A model generated the notes under the pieces. That model did no database searches, was not told the DNA's origin, and saw only the letters and a list, made by a program, of their open reading frames with translations. A DNA stretch of 64,000 nt from Tillandsia leiboldiana. Taxonomy: Eukaryota; Streptophyta; Magnoliopsida; Poales; Bromeliaceae. The stretch covers positions 1 through 64,000 of the forward strand of contig JAQNDB010000294.1 in NCBI GenBank assembly GCA_029204045.2. Direction: 5' to 3'. Shown one piece after another: positions 43,870 to 56,131 of this stretch. Positions within the stretch are counted from its first letter, which is position 1. Every line of letters starts with the position of its first letter. A program made the translations under genes and the position numbers.

Positions 43870-46434
43870 TGTCACGCCCCCTTGGGTTTTTGAGTCTATC
43901 AAAGTGGAAAATTGCGTGTATTATTATTTTTTTTCTTAACAAAGTAACTTAAACCTCATCCCCGGTGCGTGCCAGACCGCCACATACACAAATTCTCTCT
44001 GCCCACGGACAGAGTCTCCTTTGTATATGCACGGCGTCTCATTTACAACTTGCGTTTCCTTTACAACATCATACATCAACCATCAACCATACAATAGACA
44101 TACCTCGTCAAACAGAGTACAGTAATTTAACCAATGTTTTAAAAGACCGGTGTCCACTCGACACCTTGTTATTATTTTTTTTTTCAAGCGAGTTATTAAA
44201 GCGGCATCAACGTTTAGAAAGGATAAAACCAGCGGTTGCAAAACCCGTGCCCACACGGCACTTCGTTTTGAGAAAATATTTTCTAAATCATTTGGTTTAT
44301 CATGAAAACGTGCCGCGTATGAAAACATCACTAAAAGTATCAAAGTATAAAAGTACACCTCATCCACAGCGCTAACTAATACATGTCCACGACTAATATG
44401 ATCCACAAGCAAATTAACTATTTAAAGTATAAGGAAAACGAGATAAAAACCAAGTATCCTGACTACGGTCCTCGCGACGCTGTCTCACCGCCATCCCGGC
44501 TAACGCACCTAATAATACCTGTCACGGAGTGGGTAAAGTCAGTGACAAACAAAGTAGATGTCTAAATATCAATAAGGAATAAGGAGAAAACCGATTACAC
44601 CGGAACCTTTCGCTAAAACCCTTTACATAATTAAGCTGGGCACCAACCTCAGATTTATCAATTAAGTTGGGCACCAACCCCAGAGCACCTGTCGGAGAGA
44701 CTAAAGTCTCCCCTCGTGCGCAAACACCTTTTTGATGCTTTTAACCTCTTCACGGTGCTGGTGTGCTATTTTCAGCAGGCGCGAAGAGGTCCTCATGGCT
44801 CCCACCCCTTTGTGAGGTACACGGGTCAAAAGGACCACCTCTCCGGAAAAGTACACCCATGCGGAGGCCAATCCGCCTGTGTACGTGCAGCATCCGAAAA
44901 TGGATTTGCCGAGATCGGCGTGTAGTGAGCACCGCGACCGCAGCCGCTTCAATTATTAGATAAAATACAATTATGCGAAAGGTTAAACTGTCCATCTACT
45001 TTGTTAGACAAATTAAGAGCATTTTAATGATGATAGATGCACTTACGGCACTTGTTGCACTTATAGCAACCGTACCCACCTAGTTGAAGAGAAATCGGAA
45101 CACCTGAATCCTTCGCGCACCCCCGCTGCGCACCTGGACCTAAAGATAGTCCGCAAGGATAACTATAGCCAAAAACGTGTACTAACATCCCAAAACAAAA
45201 GACCCAATTTACTCTTTTCGATGGAAAAGTCCAACACCGTCCGGGTTGACGAAAACTGGAATCCCGCGCCGCCGTCGCCGTCCGCCGGAGCCCCGTGCGG
45301 TTCGGAACCGCGCGGCGTGTCTCCGCGGGCGGCGCCCATGCGGCGCGGCGCCTCGCGCGGGTGCTGCCCGTGCGGCAGCCGCGCGGGTGCGGCCCCGCAC
45401 GGCGCCCGCGCGCGGGGTTGCCCGCGCGGCGCCCGCGTGGGTGCCCCGCGCGGCGCCCGCGCGGTTGCGGGTCCGCGCGGGTGCCACCCGCGCGGTGCCC
45501 GCGCGGTTGCGGGTCCGCGCGGGTGCCGCCCGCGCGGTAGCCGCGCGGCGCCCGCGCGGTTCCCGCGCGGTTGCTGGTTCGCGCGGGTGCCGCCCGCGCG
45601 GTGGCCGCACGGCGCCCGCGCGGGTACGACCCGCGCGGAGCCCGCGCGGTCCCATCGCCGCTTGCGGCGGCGATCGGCCGTCCGCGATTCTCCTCCGCGC
45701 GATGCCCTAGCGGCACCGCGCGCCTCCGCCGTCCGTTCCGTTCCCTAGCATGACGACGATGACGGGGACGGTGACGGATACGACGGAGAAACCCAAGAAC
45801 TCAAACAAAAAGGACGACGGAAAAATCCCAAATAATTTATAACAATTATTTTACTAACCGAAGATCGACGGGAAGGTTGTCCGGTCGCGTTCTTGCCTTC
45901 GGTTCGATGTCCGGGAAGATCGGGCTCCTTCTCTTTCTCCTTTCCCTTTCTTCCGGCTAGGGTTCCGTCTTTTCCTTTTTCTCTTTCTTTCTCTCCTCAC
46001 CGGTTAGGGTTTTATTTTTCTTTTCTTTTCTTTCCGATAATCGGGATCCCTTATATAGCTCGTATTATATCTTTAATTAATTTCCTCTTTAATTCGTACG
46101 TAAGAAAGTTCTATTTTCCGTCATCGGATAATTAATTAATTAATTAATTATCCCCTACGAGATAACCCACCTTATCTCCAACGGGTGCAAGATATTTTGC
46201 ATGGATTCCGATGCATGACTAATCATCGCATCACTAAGAATTCCGTTCCGGGAGATCCCGACATCGGATTTCAGATCCGATCACACCGTCGGCCATCATT
46301 TTCCGCGCTCTATCGCAGAACAATACCAGCACCACACACTGGCCAACTCTTAAGAATTGAATAATTTTATTTCACTTAAAGGCTTAAATAATTACATGTG
46401 AGTCAAAAATACCTCTAAGGGCCGGATCACTACA
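43870..46434 (-). repeat. 3' LTR of the Tekay-like element
   Basis: 2565 bp; in sense TGTAGTGATCC...GGGGGCGTGACA. A TATATAAGG box in sense lies near 46050-46058, so R/U5 is about 2.2 kb. It includes an extremely GC-rich array (45250-45720) and a U5 hairpin at 43997-44014 (CTCTGTCC / GGGCAGAG in sense). Open frames across 45024-45753 on both strands are compositional. Confidence 0.87.
45250..45720 (-). repeat. GC-rich GCGCGG-type array in the LTR leader
   Basis: Built from variants of GCCCGCGCGG and GGGTCCGCGCGGGTGCC, with many CCGCGCGG palindromes. It lies downstream of the TATA box, so it would be transcribed. The other LTR carries a shorter version at 52930-53213 that differs in repeat number. 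Confidence 0.75.
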
Positions 46435-46447
46435 CCACTCACACTTT
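46435..46447 (-). other. Polypurine tract of the Tekay-like element
   Basis: In sense AAAGTGTGAGTGG, directly before the 3' LTR start; the conserved TTTCGGGACGAAAC block lies just upstream in sense (46455-46469). Confidence 0.65.
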
Positions 46448-46469
46448 ATAAAAAGTTTCGTCCCGAAAC

Positions 46470-49400
46470 TTAAGTACAAACCCCACTAATCAATTTGGGA
46501 AAACATTCTCTCATCTTCGATTCCAGTTCCCAAGTCGCCTCGCGCTCTTCGTGGTTGCTCCACTGGACCTTTACATAGGGGATTGTTCGTTTGCGCAACT
46601 TCTTGTCCTCTCTCGCCAAAATCCGCACCGACGTCTCCTCGACGCTTAAATCCTCTCGCAACTCGATGGTGGAGGCATCCAAGGCATGAGAGGGATCAGC
46701 TAGGTACTTTCGGAGCATTGAGACATGGAACACGTTATGGACTCGTTCGAGGTTCAGCGGCAGGGCTAATCGGTACGCCACCGGTCCTACGCGTTCTAGG
46801 ATCTCGAACGGTCCTACGTACCTCGGGCTTAACTTTCCCTTTATGCCGAAGCATCGGTTCCCCTTGGAGGGCGAAACTCGGAGTAACGCATGCTCACCCA
46901 CCATGAACTCTAAGTCTCGGCGTTTGTTGTCAGCGTAGCTTTTCTGTCTGCTCTGGGCGGTCAGTAACCTTTGTCTAATCAATCGCACCTTTGCTTCGGT
47001 CTCCTCCACCAAATCTGGGCCCAGAAACTTACGCTCACCCAAGTCGTCCCAGCATATTGGAGACCGACAGCGGCGCCCGTGCAGGGCCTCGTATGGTGCC
47101 ATCTAAATGCTGGCCTGGTAACTGTTATTGTAGGCAAATTCCACTAGGGGCAAACACCGTGCCCACCCTTCGCCCAAGTCCAAAACGCATGCTCGAAGCA
47201 TGTCCTCCACAATTTGTATCATCCGCTCTGATTGTCCATCGGTCTGCGGGTGAAAAGCCGTACTGAAGTGCAACTTGGTTCCCATTGCTCGCTGCAGGCT
47301 CTGCCAAAAGTTTGACACAAATCGCGTGTCCCTGTCCGACGTGATGGATGTCGGCACCCCATGCAACCTTACTATCTCGTTGATGTAGGTTTGTGCCAGT
47401 CGTTCCCGCGTCAACGTCGTGTGTATGGGCAGAAAGTGGGCCGATTTCGTCAGACGGTCCACAATCACCCATATTGCATCGTGTCCCTGTGACGATCTCG
47501 GGAACCCGGTCACAAAATCCATGGTAATCATGTCCCACTTCCACTCGGGCACCGGTAAGGGTTGCAATTTTTTTGCCGGACGCTGGTGCTCGGCCTTCAC
47601 CCGTTGGCACACCTGGCAGTGTGCCACAAACCGAGTCACGTCTCCCTTCATTTTGGGCCACCAGAAGGTCTGTTTGACGTCCTTGTACATCTTCGTTCCC
47701 CCGGGGTGCGCTGCATATGGAGCAGTTTGCGCCTCCCGCAGGATTTCCTCTTTGAGTTCCGGTAGATCCGGCACGCAGATTCGTCCCCGAAATCGTATCG
47801 TGCCGTCGGAGTTTACTGTGAAATCACCTTCTTGGTCGGCAGTTACTCTACTTCGCACCAGCTGGAGTTGGTCATCAGTCGGCTGCCCCTCGAGAATTCT
47901 GTCAAGCAAGGTAGGTCTGACCACCAGTGTCAGAAGTTGTGCGACTGTACCCGCCGGTACTACTTCTAGTCTTAATCGCGAAAATTCCGCAATCAGACTA
48001 TCTTGCTGGGTGATGGCACTTACCCCTGCCTCCTCGGCCTGCCCCTTGCGGCTCAGGGCGTCGGCCACCACGTTTGCCTTTCCCGGGTGGTAGTGGATCG
48101 TTAAATCGTAATCCTTCAGTAGCTCGAGCCACCGTCTTTGTTGCAAATTTAACTCCTTTTGGGTGAAAAGGTACTTAAGACTTTTATGATCTGAGTACAC
48201 ATTGGAGTGTGCCCCATACAGGTAGTGTCTCCAAAGCTTGAGGACGAACACAACCGCTGCGAGTTCCAAATCGTGCACGGGGTAGTTCCGCTCGTATTCC
48301 TTGAGCTGCCTTGACGCATAGGCTATAACCTTTCCCCGTTGCATGAGTACTCCACCCAGTCCGTTTCGCGACGCATCGCAACAAACTTCATAATCCTCCC
48401 CTGGTTCTGGCAGGGCGAGAATCGAGGCTCGCGTCAATCTATCCTTGAGCTCCTCGAAGCTCCTCTGACACTTGTCCGTCCAGATGAACTTTTTCCCCCT
48501 TTCTAGTCAAACGGTTTAAGGGGGTGGCTATCTTGGAGAAACCCTCCACGAAGCGCCGGTAGTACCCGGCTAATCCCAGGAAGCTTCGTATCTCCGTCAC
48601 CGTCGTCGGTTGGGGCCAGTCCGTCACCGAATCTATCTTCTTCGAATCGACTGCGACTCCAGCCGCCGAGATTACGTGCCCCAAGAAGCCGACCTCACGG
48701 AGCCAAAACTCACACTTTTTGAGTTTCGCGTAGAGTTTTTGTTCCCGTAGGGTCTGGAGGACTGTGCACAGATGTTCTTCGTGTTCCTCGTCTGTACGGG
48801 AGTAGATGAGGATATCGTCGATGAAGACCACCACGAATAAGTCCAGGAAGGGTTTGAATACCCTGTTCATCATGTCCATGAACACCGCCGGGGAATTTGT
48901 GAGCCCGAACGGCATTACTGTAAATTCGTAATGGCCGTAGCGAGTCTGGAAAGCCGTTTTGGGGATGTCCTCCCCCTTGACCTGGACCTGATGATAGCCC
49001 GACTGCAGGTCAATCTTTGAAAACACCATCGCCCCCTGTAGTTGGTCGAAGAGGTCGTCGATCCTTGGCAGGGGGTACTTGTTCTTAACGGTGACCTTAT
49101 TTATCTCCCGGTAGTCGATGCACAACCGGAGACTTCCGTCCTTCTTCCTCACAAACAGGACGGGCGCGCCCCAGGGTGACGCGCTAGGTCTGATGAAACC
49201 CTTATCCAAAAGGTCCTCCAACTGTGCCTTGAGTTCCTTCAACTCCGCGAAGGCCATCCTGTACGGTGCCTTGGTGATGGGTTTGGTGCCGGGAAGTAGT
49301 TCAATAGGGAAGTCGACTTCTCGTTCTGGTGGCATTCCGGGGAGCTCTGCCGGAAACACGTCCGGAAATTCCCTTACCACGGGAATTTCGGAAGGCGAGG

Positions 49401-49839
49401 GAACGGGTCAGGTGGCTAAATCTACCGAGGCTAGATAGGCCACGCACCCGCCCTCTATCAACTTCCTAGCCCGCGATGCGGAGATGATAGCCAAAAAGGA
49501 AGTGCTTTTACATGCCAAGTACACGTTTTCTGGGAATCCCGGCTTCTGTAGTTGCACCTGGCGCTTCTCGCAGTCGATGACCGCCTGATACTCGGTAAGC
49601 CAGTCCATGCCCAAAACCACGTCGTATTCTTTTAGCGGTATGACCACCAGATCCCAGGGGCACGACAACCTTCCCAGTCTTATTGAACACAAGGGTACTA
49701 GGCCAGTCGCCGGGATTGGCCCCCCAGGGGTCTGGACGGTCAGTAAGACATCAAGGGGACTACTTTCTAGCAGATGTGTTTGTGCAAAAGTGCGGGAAAT
49801 AAATGAGCGAGTCGCCCCGTTGTCAAACAGGGTTCGAGC
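46470..49839 (-). pseudogene. pol: Gypsy pol: protease, RT, RNase H, integrase
   Basis: In sense: protease (active-site triad read as DNG, codons near 49820, instead of DSG/DTG), RT with FIDD (48811-48825), RNase H (HDLEL, SDHKSLKYLF), integrase HHCC and DDE core (DFVTGF, TSDRDTRF, SERMIQI) and a C-terminal chromodomain-like block ending at 46470. Stops: TGA at 49840-49842 and 49408-49410, TAG at 47103-47105. A one-base frameshift in a G/A run lies near 48490-48500, between RT and RNase H. Apart from these it reads as one polyprotein of usual length. Confidence 0.88.
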
Positions 49840-50955
49840 TCAAAAATTAGAAACGGAGGTAATACCTGCGACCACCTCCTCTGGCAGTGTCGCTCCATGC
49901 TGGCCCATGGAGTAGAGCCTCCCTCCTGGTTGTGGTCGCGATTCTCCTTCTGCTCTTGGCGCCGGAGGGTGTGGGGGCATTCCCGTTGATGCTTTACCCC
50001 GTCCTGGTGGCTGCGCCGTTGGGGTGGAAGCTGCGGAAGATGCCGCTCCAGTGTTCAGGGGATAGTTGAATCGGAAATGCCCCGGTTTGCCGCAGCGGTA
50101 ACAGTGATCCTGTCTCTTAGGGCATTCCGTCACTGGATGCGATGCTCCGCAAATAACACATGGCTTCTTCGCTGGTCGCGGCTTTCCGGTAGGCGCACTC
50201 TTGCTTCCTTATTGCATCTTGGGGTACTTTGGGGGTCGGCTCCCACCAGACGGGTCCCCTCCCGGGTAAGTCTGTGTCCGCTTCCTCTCCCGGTTATTTT
50301 CTGATCCCTCACATCGAGCTCGGGTGATAGCGAATCCCCGCTCCACAATGGTGGCCCTGTCCACCACCTCCCTGAACGTGCGCAGGTCCGCTGCCTGAAC
50401 CATCTCGAAGATGTCGCTCCGTAACCCGTCCACAAAAAGACGGGCCTTGTGGGGTTCATCCCGTATAACAAACGGGACGCAGTTAACCAATCTTACGAAT
50501 TCCCTTTGATATTCCATGACCGAGCGGTTCCCTTGTCTAATGTTCTTCAGGTCGTCTTCCAATTGCCGCTTGACGCTATCGGAGAAGAAAGCGCCAAAAA
50601 GTTCCTCTCTAAAGGCCGACCATGTCGGTAGCCGGTCGTTTGTAGACGGATCCGGGCGTACCGTCTTCCACCAGATGCGTGCATTCCCTTCGAGAAAGTG
50701 GACGGCTAGTGGAACCCGCTCGTGCTCCTCCATCAGTAGGTCCTCGAAGAGTTTTTCCATGGTATCCACCTATTTCTCGACGACCCATGGATCGGTCGTC
50801 TCTCCCTCGAAAGTGGGAGGGTCATGCTTCTTGAACTTAGACAAATTCGTCCTGACCCTTTCTCGCGTCGCTCGTTGCTCCGTGATCCCTCCTGCAGCGG
50901 CGGACCCCCTAAGAGTAGGGGTCGTTCCTGCCTCCCCCGCTGTCGCTCCCACCAC
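49840..50955 (-). pseudogene. gag: Gypsy gag with degraded zinc knuckle
   Basis: Gag core (retrotransposon gag family: FLEGNARIWWKTV, RQGNRSVMEYQREFVRLV, ARLFVDGL) at 50770-50300, then two zinc-type motifs: CVICGASHPVTEC and a second in which the last ligand is Tyr rather than Cys (CYRCGKPGHFRFNY, near 50030-50090). Stops TAG at 50770-50772 and TAA at 50209-50211. The reading frame is otherwise shared with pol up to the frameshift near 48495. Confidence 0.82.
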
Positions 50956-51519
50956 GGGCCCCGAGGTCGTCGGAGTAGGTACATCCCTTGGGGCTGGGGG
51001 CTGTTTCGGCCCCCGGCAGACTCACGATCCTTCTGCCGGGTGCGTGGAACGGCCAATTCCCGCCCCACCATAGTGGTCCTATCGATCACTTCTCGGTAAG
51101 CGGGTAGACCCACCGTCGGTATTACCCGATTAGTGTCGCTATGTGGACCACCTTTGGGAAGGCGAGCCTGGTAGGGTTCGTCTTTCCTAACAAAAAGGGG
51201 AGAGAGCTATGCCATGTCGCGTAATCCGTTGTTGGAGTAAGCGGTTGGCTGCGGCTGTGGGATCCATCCTGTCCATTGAGAAATAGTTAGCGCTCGGTGG
51301 CCGAATCCTGGCCGTTGTCTGCTGTAAACAAAGAAACCACGTCAATCCTAAGGTTATAACCCTAGCACCCGGTCTTACGATTACACCTATATTACGTTCC
51401 CTTTTTCCCCGTACTCTCACGTACTACCGCACCTACACCTTGGTTATCTCATGTCCAATTTGCTTGTGGCACCATGCACTGTGGATATGGATCACGTCTA
51501 CTATGGTTATGGTTGTTTT
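50956..51519 (-). pseudogene. Upstream gag region with a second, diverged gag segment
   Basis: In sense, an ATG-led stretch (MDRMDPTAAANRLLQQ) near 51280 is followed by a segment (KDEPYQARL ... AYREVIDRTTMVGRELAVPRTR, 51190-51000) that looks like a diverged second copy of the downstream gag segment (RDEPHKARL ... TFREVVDRATIVERGFAITRAR). Frames change between pieces. 51300-51519 is leader sequence without a frame. Confidence 0.45.
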
Positions 51520-51531
51520 TCTCTGATACCA
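51520..51531 (-). other. Primer binding site of the Tekay-like element
   Basis: In sense TGGTATCAGAGA, eleven of twelve bases of the initiator tRNA-Met site, seven bases after the LTR end. Confidence 0.88.
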
Positions 51532-51538
51532 TTTAATC

Positions 51539-53213
51539 TGTCACGCCCACGGGGGTTTTTGAGTCTATCAAAGCGGAAAATTGCGTGTATTATTATTTTT
51601 TTTCTTAACAAAGTAACTTAAACCTCATCCCCGGTGCGTGCCAGACCGCCACATACACAAATTCTCTCTGCCCACGGACAGAGTCTCCTTTGTATATGCA
51701 CGACGTCTCATTTACAACATGCATTTCCTTTACAACATCATACATCAACCATCAACCATACAATAGACATACCTCGTCAAACAGAGTACAGTAATTTAAC
51801 CAAAGTTTTAAAAGACCGGTGTCCACTCGACACCTTGTTATTATTTTTTTTTTCAAGCGAGTTATTAAAGTGGCATCAACGTTTAGAAAGGATAAAACCA
51901 GCGGTTGCAAAACCCGTGCCCACACGACACTTCGTTTTGAGAAAACATTTTCGAAATCATTTGGTTTATCATGAAAACGTGCCGCGTATGAAAACATCAC
52001 TAAAAGTATCAAAGTATAAAAGTACACCTCATCCACAGCGCTAACTAATACATGTCCACGACTAATATGATCCACAAGCAAATTAACTATTTAAAGTATA
52101 AGGAAAACGAGATAAAAACCAAGTATCCTGACTACGGTCCTCGCGACGCTGTCTCACCGCCATCCCGGCTAACGCACCTAGTAATACCTGTCACGGAGTG
52201 GGTAAAGTCAGTGACAAACAAAGTAGATGTCTAAATATCAATAAGGAATAAGGAGCAAACCGATTACACCGGAACCTTTCGCTAAAACCCTGTATATAAT
52301 TAAGCTGGGCACCAACCCCAGATTTATCAATTAAGTTGGGCACCAACCCCAGAGTACCTGTCGGAGAGACTAAAGTCTCCCCTCGTGCGCAAACACCTTT
52401 TTGATGCTTTTAACCTCTTCACGGTGCTGGTGTGCTATTTTCAGCAGGCGCGAAGAGGTCCTCACGGCTCCCACCCCTTTGTGAGGTACACGGGTCAAAA
52501 GGACCACTTCTCCGAAAAAGTACACCATTGCGGAGGCCAATCCGCCTGTGTACGTGCAGCATCCGAAAATGGATTTGCCGAGATCGGCGTGTAGTGAGCA
52601 CCGCGACCGCAGCCGCTTCAATTGTTGGATAAAATATAATTATGCGAAAGGTTAAACTGTCCATCTACTTTGTTAGACAAATTAAGAGCATTTTAATGAT
52701 GATAGATGCACTTACTGCAGTTGTTGCACTTATAGCAACCGTACCCACCTAGTTGAAGAGAAATCGGAACACCTGAATCCTTCGCGCACCCCCGCTGCGC
52801 ACCTGGACCAAAAGAAAGTCCGCAAGGATAACTATAGCCAAAAACGTGTACTAACATCCCAAAACAAAAGACCCAATTTACTCTTTTCGACGAAGAAGTC
52901 CAACACCGTCCGGGTTGACGAAAACCGGAATCCCGCGCCGCTGTCGCCGTCCGACGGAACCGCGCGCGGTTCGGAACCGCGCGGCGTGTCTCCGCGGGCG
53001 GCGCCCACGCGGCGCGGCGCCTCGCGCGGGTGCTGCCCGTGCGGCGGCCGCGCGGCGCCCGCGCGGGTGCGGCCCCGCACGGCGCCCGCGCGCGGGGTTG
53101 CCCGCGCGGCGCCCGCGCGATTGCGGCTCCGCGCGGGTGCCGCCCGCGCGGCAGCCGCGCGGTGCCCGCGCGGTGGCGGGTCCACGTGGGTGCCGCCCGC
53201 GCGGTGCCCGCGC
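51539..53213 (-). repeat. 5' LTR of the Tekay-like element, truncated
   Basis: Matches the 3' LTR from its end (TGTCACGCCC at 51539) to inside the GC-rich array. U3 and the TATA box are missing, so this copy has no visible promoter. U5 hairpin at 51666-51683. It ends where TGTAGGATACC starts at 53214. Confidence 0.85.
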
Positions 53214-53532
53214 TGTAGGATACCGAACTTCTAAAAGTAGAAGTTAGACATTAAGTAGAATATGCCCAATTAATTCAAAGAAATCCAAATTAACCATAGG
53301 TAAATGTGCAAGTTCAACTTTTAAATACCATATAGTAGTTACGGTAGGATATAGTAAGTCGGAAAAATTATTATATAAATAAAAATAAATAAAAATAGTG
53401 TAAGATACTATTTTTATTGGACTCATAGAAGCATAATATAGGTTGGAAATGACCTGCGCCGAAATCGGAGTGAAAACAGAAGATTTAATATTTTCTGTGA
53501 GAGACGGGGCAGATAAATTAGCAGAAAATGCA

Positions 53533-53754
53533 CAGTGTCGGAAAATTCTGAGAAAATTACGGGAGCCTCGTAAATATGTTTTAAGGCCCCAGAAAAAGTT
53601 TCGCGTTGATCGGATGCCGGATAGTGAGAACGGGCTCCGCCAACAGTGTCGAAAAATTCTGAGAAAATTACGGGAGCTTCGTAATTATGTTTTAAGGTTA
53701 CAATAAAAGTTTCGCATCAATCGGATACCCGAGCAGTGAGAAAGGTACCTGACA
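53533..53754. repeat. 111-bp direct repeat, two copies
   Basis: CAGTGTCGGAAAATTCTGAG begins at 53533 and nearly recurs at 53644; each copy includes ACGGGAGC(C/T)TCGTAA(A/T)TATG and a GTTTCGC...ATCGGAT segment. Confidence 0.75.
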
Positions 53755-55558
53755 GCGATTTTAAGTACAGCGAGACTTTTGGTGACCCAGAAATGGCCCA
53801 AACTGAAAATTTAAAATATCTCGTGACAAATTAAGTTGAGATGAGCCTGCCCGTCAAATTTGAGCGCAAACGGACACTCAGAAGGACTCCGCAGGCAAGT
53901 ATCAGATCAAATTGGACTAAATAGTGAATTATCACTATTGTAGGGGGGGCCTTTATGCAAAAAGGCTACCTTTACCTTTTTCATCATCTTCTCCACCCGC
54001 ACGCAGCACTCTCCACCCGCACGCAAGCACCTCCATGGAGAGCTCTCTCTCTCACCTTCTCCACTCACTTTCTCTCTCTAAATTTTCTTGCTCCAATGTG
54101 CACTAAATCGCGGAGCGATTTGCGGGAAGCCTAAGGCGAGCGAGGGCAAGTTCTTGAACCAAGAAAAGCTTGAAATCACAGCATTTTGAGGTGAGTTTCG
54201 CGGAAGATAAATTTGATTTTTGCCATTTTTTTTGATCTATAATCTATATGATCTTAGGAGAATTCTTGTCGAAGAAATCGGCGAAAATCGTGGAGAAATC
54301 GTGATGAATGTGTAAATGAAACCTAAGGTTAAAAAAGGAGTTTTTGGATTTTCATGGGATTGATCTCATTTGAACCCATGGAAACTCAATTACTATGTAG
54401 AGAAACGCGTTGGCGAAGACGGATCGACATTCCGTCGAACGGCCGAAAAGTTAGAGCCGAAATACGCGCTCTAGGACTTTTGAGGCAAAAAGAGAAATAA
54501 TGACATTAGTAGTTTTGGTGGGGGATTTAAATGGAATCCTTCCATCATGGAGGGGTTTTGGGTAAACCCTTGACGATCCAGACCACAAATCGTGGAGGTT
54601 CGTCGTCTTTCGTCGGCGCTTTTGCGCGCACGTGAAAACACTAAGCATAGTGCTTGGAGGTTATTAATAGGCCGTTTTGGACTTGTTTAGGACATCCGAC
54701 TTGAGGCGACCCTTGTGATCGAGACCGGTGCTCCCATAGATTTTTCTTTTGGAGAGCCGAGCCGAGCCAAAGACCCGAGGTGGGTGGTGCTTTTACCGAA
54801 GCCGCTGGGCTTCTCTCTATGTCTTAGCCACTTACACTATTGCATATCGCACCATTGCATTGTAGGATAGTATGTATTGCCATCTTTATACTTTCCGGTT
54901 GATATAGATATTTAGCAAATGTTATGCTAATATGTTGGATTGGGAAAGATTTGGTCGATACCGAGGAATCCTATAGTGCGGATTGGGTGTTGGACTTGTG
55001 AGTCGACAATTGATGACGAGTGGCATATATGTAGAAATTGTGAACACCACACAATAAATGAACGAGTGGCATATGAAAGGTAGTGTAGGTAAACCTACCG
55101 TGACACATGTGAGACATAGGTTGTGTATTATCTATAGGGATCTCAGTTGCCATTAGCCTTATAGATAGGGTTTCCGCGTGTGGAGAGGATTGGATCATGC
55201 TCATAGTCTGTTTTTGGCTGGTGGAGGTCGCTCCTCTACGGCCGCCTACTCCGGAGTTGGTCACGGGGCACGCCACCCCGAGGGACGGTTAGGGTCCCGC
55301 AGACGCGTTCGATTGGTAGGTTGAGACATAGTCTCCCTCGTCGTGATAGTGAGCCGTGGGCAACCTTCGGGTGTGCCGTGAGATTTGAGATGAAGTGTTA
55401 AAAACCACACTTCTTGAAAATAAGTTAGAGAACAAGTATGAAATAGTACTTCTTGGACATAGTGATATATTTGGATATCTCTCCCCTGAGCATGCATACA
55501 TGTTTTTCCGTGTTGGGCATAGTAGTGTAGTTATTTACTGCATTTACAGTTTTCAGAT

Positions 55559-55598
55559 ATATCTATCTATCTATCTATCTATCAATCTATCTATCTGC
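55559..55598. repeat. TCTA microsatellite
   Basis: About nine ATCT/TCTA units with one interruption (ATCAATC). Confidence 0.85.
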
Positions 55599-56048
55599 TT
55601 TTGCCCTCTTGGACCTAGTGGGAAGACCGGTGGAGTCGGTGGCCGAACCCACTGGGAACTATGGACCATAGTTCTCACCCCACTATTATTACAGGGCCGA
55701 GTACAGGTACTCCCGGCGAGGATCGCGGTAAGGGCTTGGCGCCCTAGAGGCGTTGATAGCAGCCTCCCTACATCTATATCTCTTGTCACCTTGTCTTTAC
55801 ATTTTGAGAGTAGATGTTGTATAGGGTGAGGACATTTTGGATGTGATCTATGTATTATTCATATACACGAATGGAATGGTTGTAATAGATAGAGTTTCTC
55901 TCTTTTGTTACTTGTACGTTTACTTTTATATACTCGTACCTTGCTCTTATGTTCTTGTTAGCACTGGTTGTGCTCTCGTTGTGATTGTGTATATCCAGAA
56001 TTAATTCCTGGGTGATTCTTGTACATGATCTTGTCGCTTAGCCTTGGG

Positions 56049-56070
56049 CGGACAGGGGAGGTTCTGTCCG
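56049..56070 (+). other. U5 hairpin of the gypsy element
   Basis: CGGACAG (56049-56055) pairs perfectly with CTGTCCG (56064-56070), loop GGGAGGTT, followed by TTCGGCATCTGTTCAGCG, which resembles the GGCGGATCTGTTGGCG flank of the other families. Confidence 0.65.
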
Positions 56071-56131
56071 TTCGGCATCTGTTCAGCGCGCCCGAACCAT
56101 GCCAAATTGGTAGCAGTTTCGGGGTGTGACA

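Larger units (their letters stand above)
43870..53213 (-). mobile_element. Tekay/Del-like gypsy element (minus), 5' LTR truncated
   Basis: Read on the minus strand: 5' LTR (53213-51539, missing its start), primer site (51531-51520), gag, protease, RT, RNase H, integrase with a chromodomain-like tail (to 46470), polypurine region, 3' LTR (46434-43870). Gypsy order (integrase last). The integrase tail ends in a chromodomain-like block (VQWSNHEEREATWE), which suggests a chromovirus of the Tekay/Del type. The LTRs look alike, so the insertion is moderately young. The coding region has about five nonsense codons and one frameshift. Confidence 0.85.
53214..56131 (+). repeat. 5' LTR (about 2.9 kb)
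   Basis: Ends TTCGGGGTGTGACA. The left border TGTAGGATACC is the best candidate and not confirmed by a second LTR. It shares the family blocks CTAGTGGG...AACCCACTGGGAACTA and TAGTTCTCACCCC (55615-55680) and the U5 hairpin. Contents: a 111-bp direct repeat (53533 / 53644), CT-rich leader (53990-54090) and a TCTA microsatellite. No gene is seen. Confidence 0.72.

Noticed and set aside
45024..45753. Frames up to 230 codons rich in Arg, Ala, Pro, Gly
   Set aside because: Produced by the GCGCGG array in the LTR leader.
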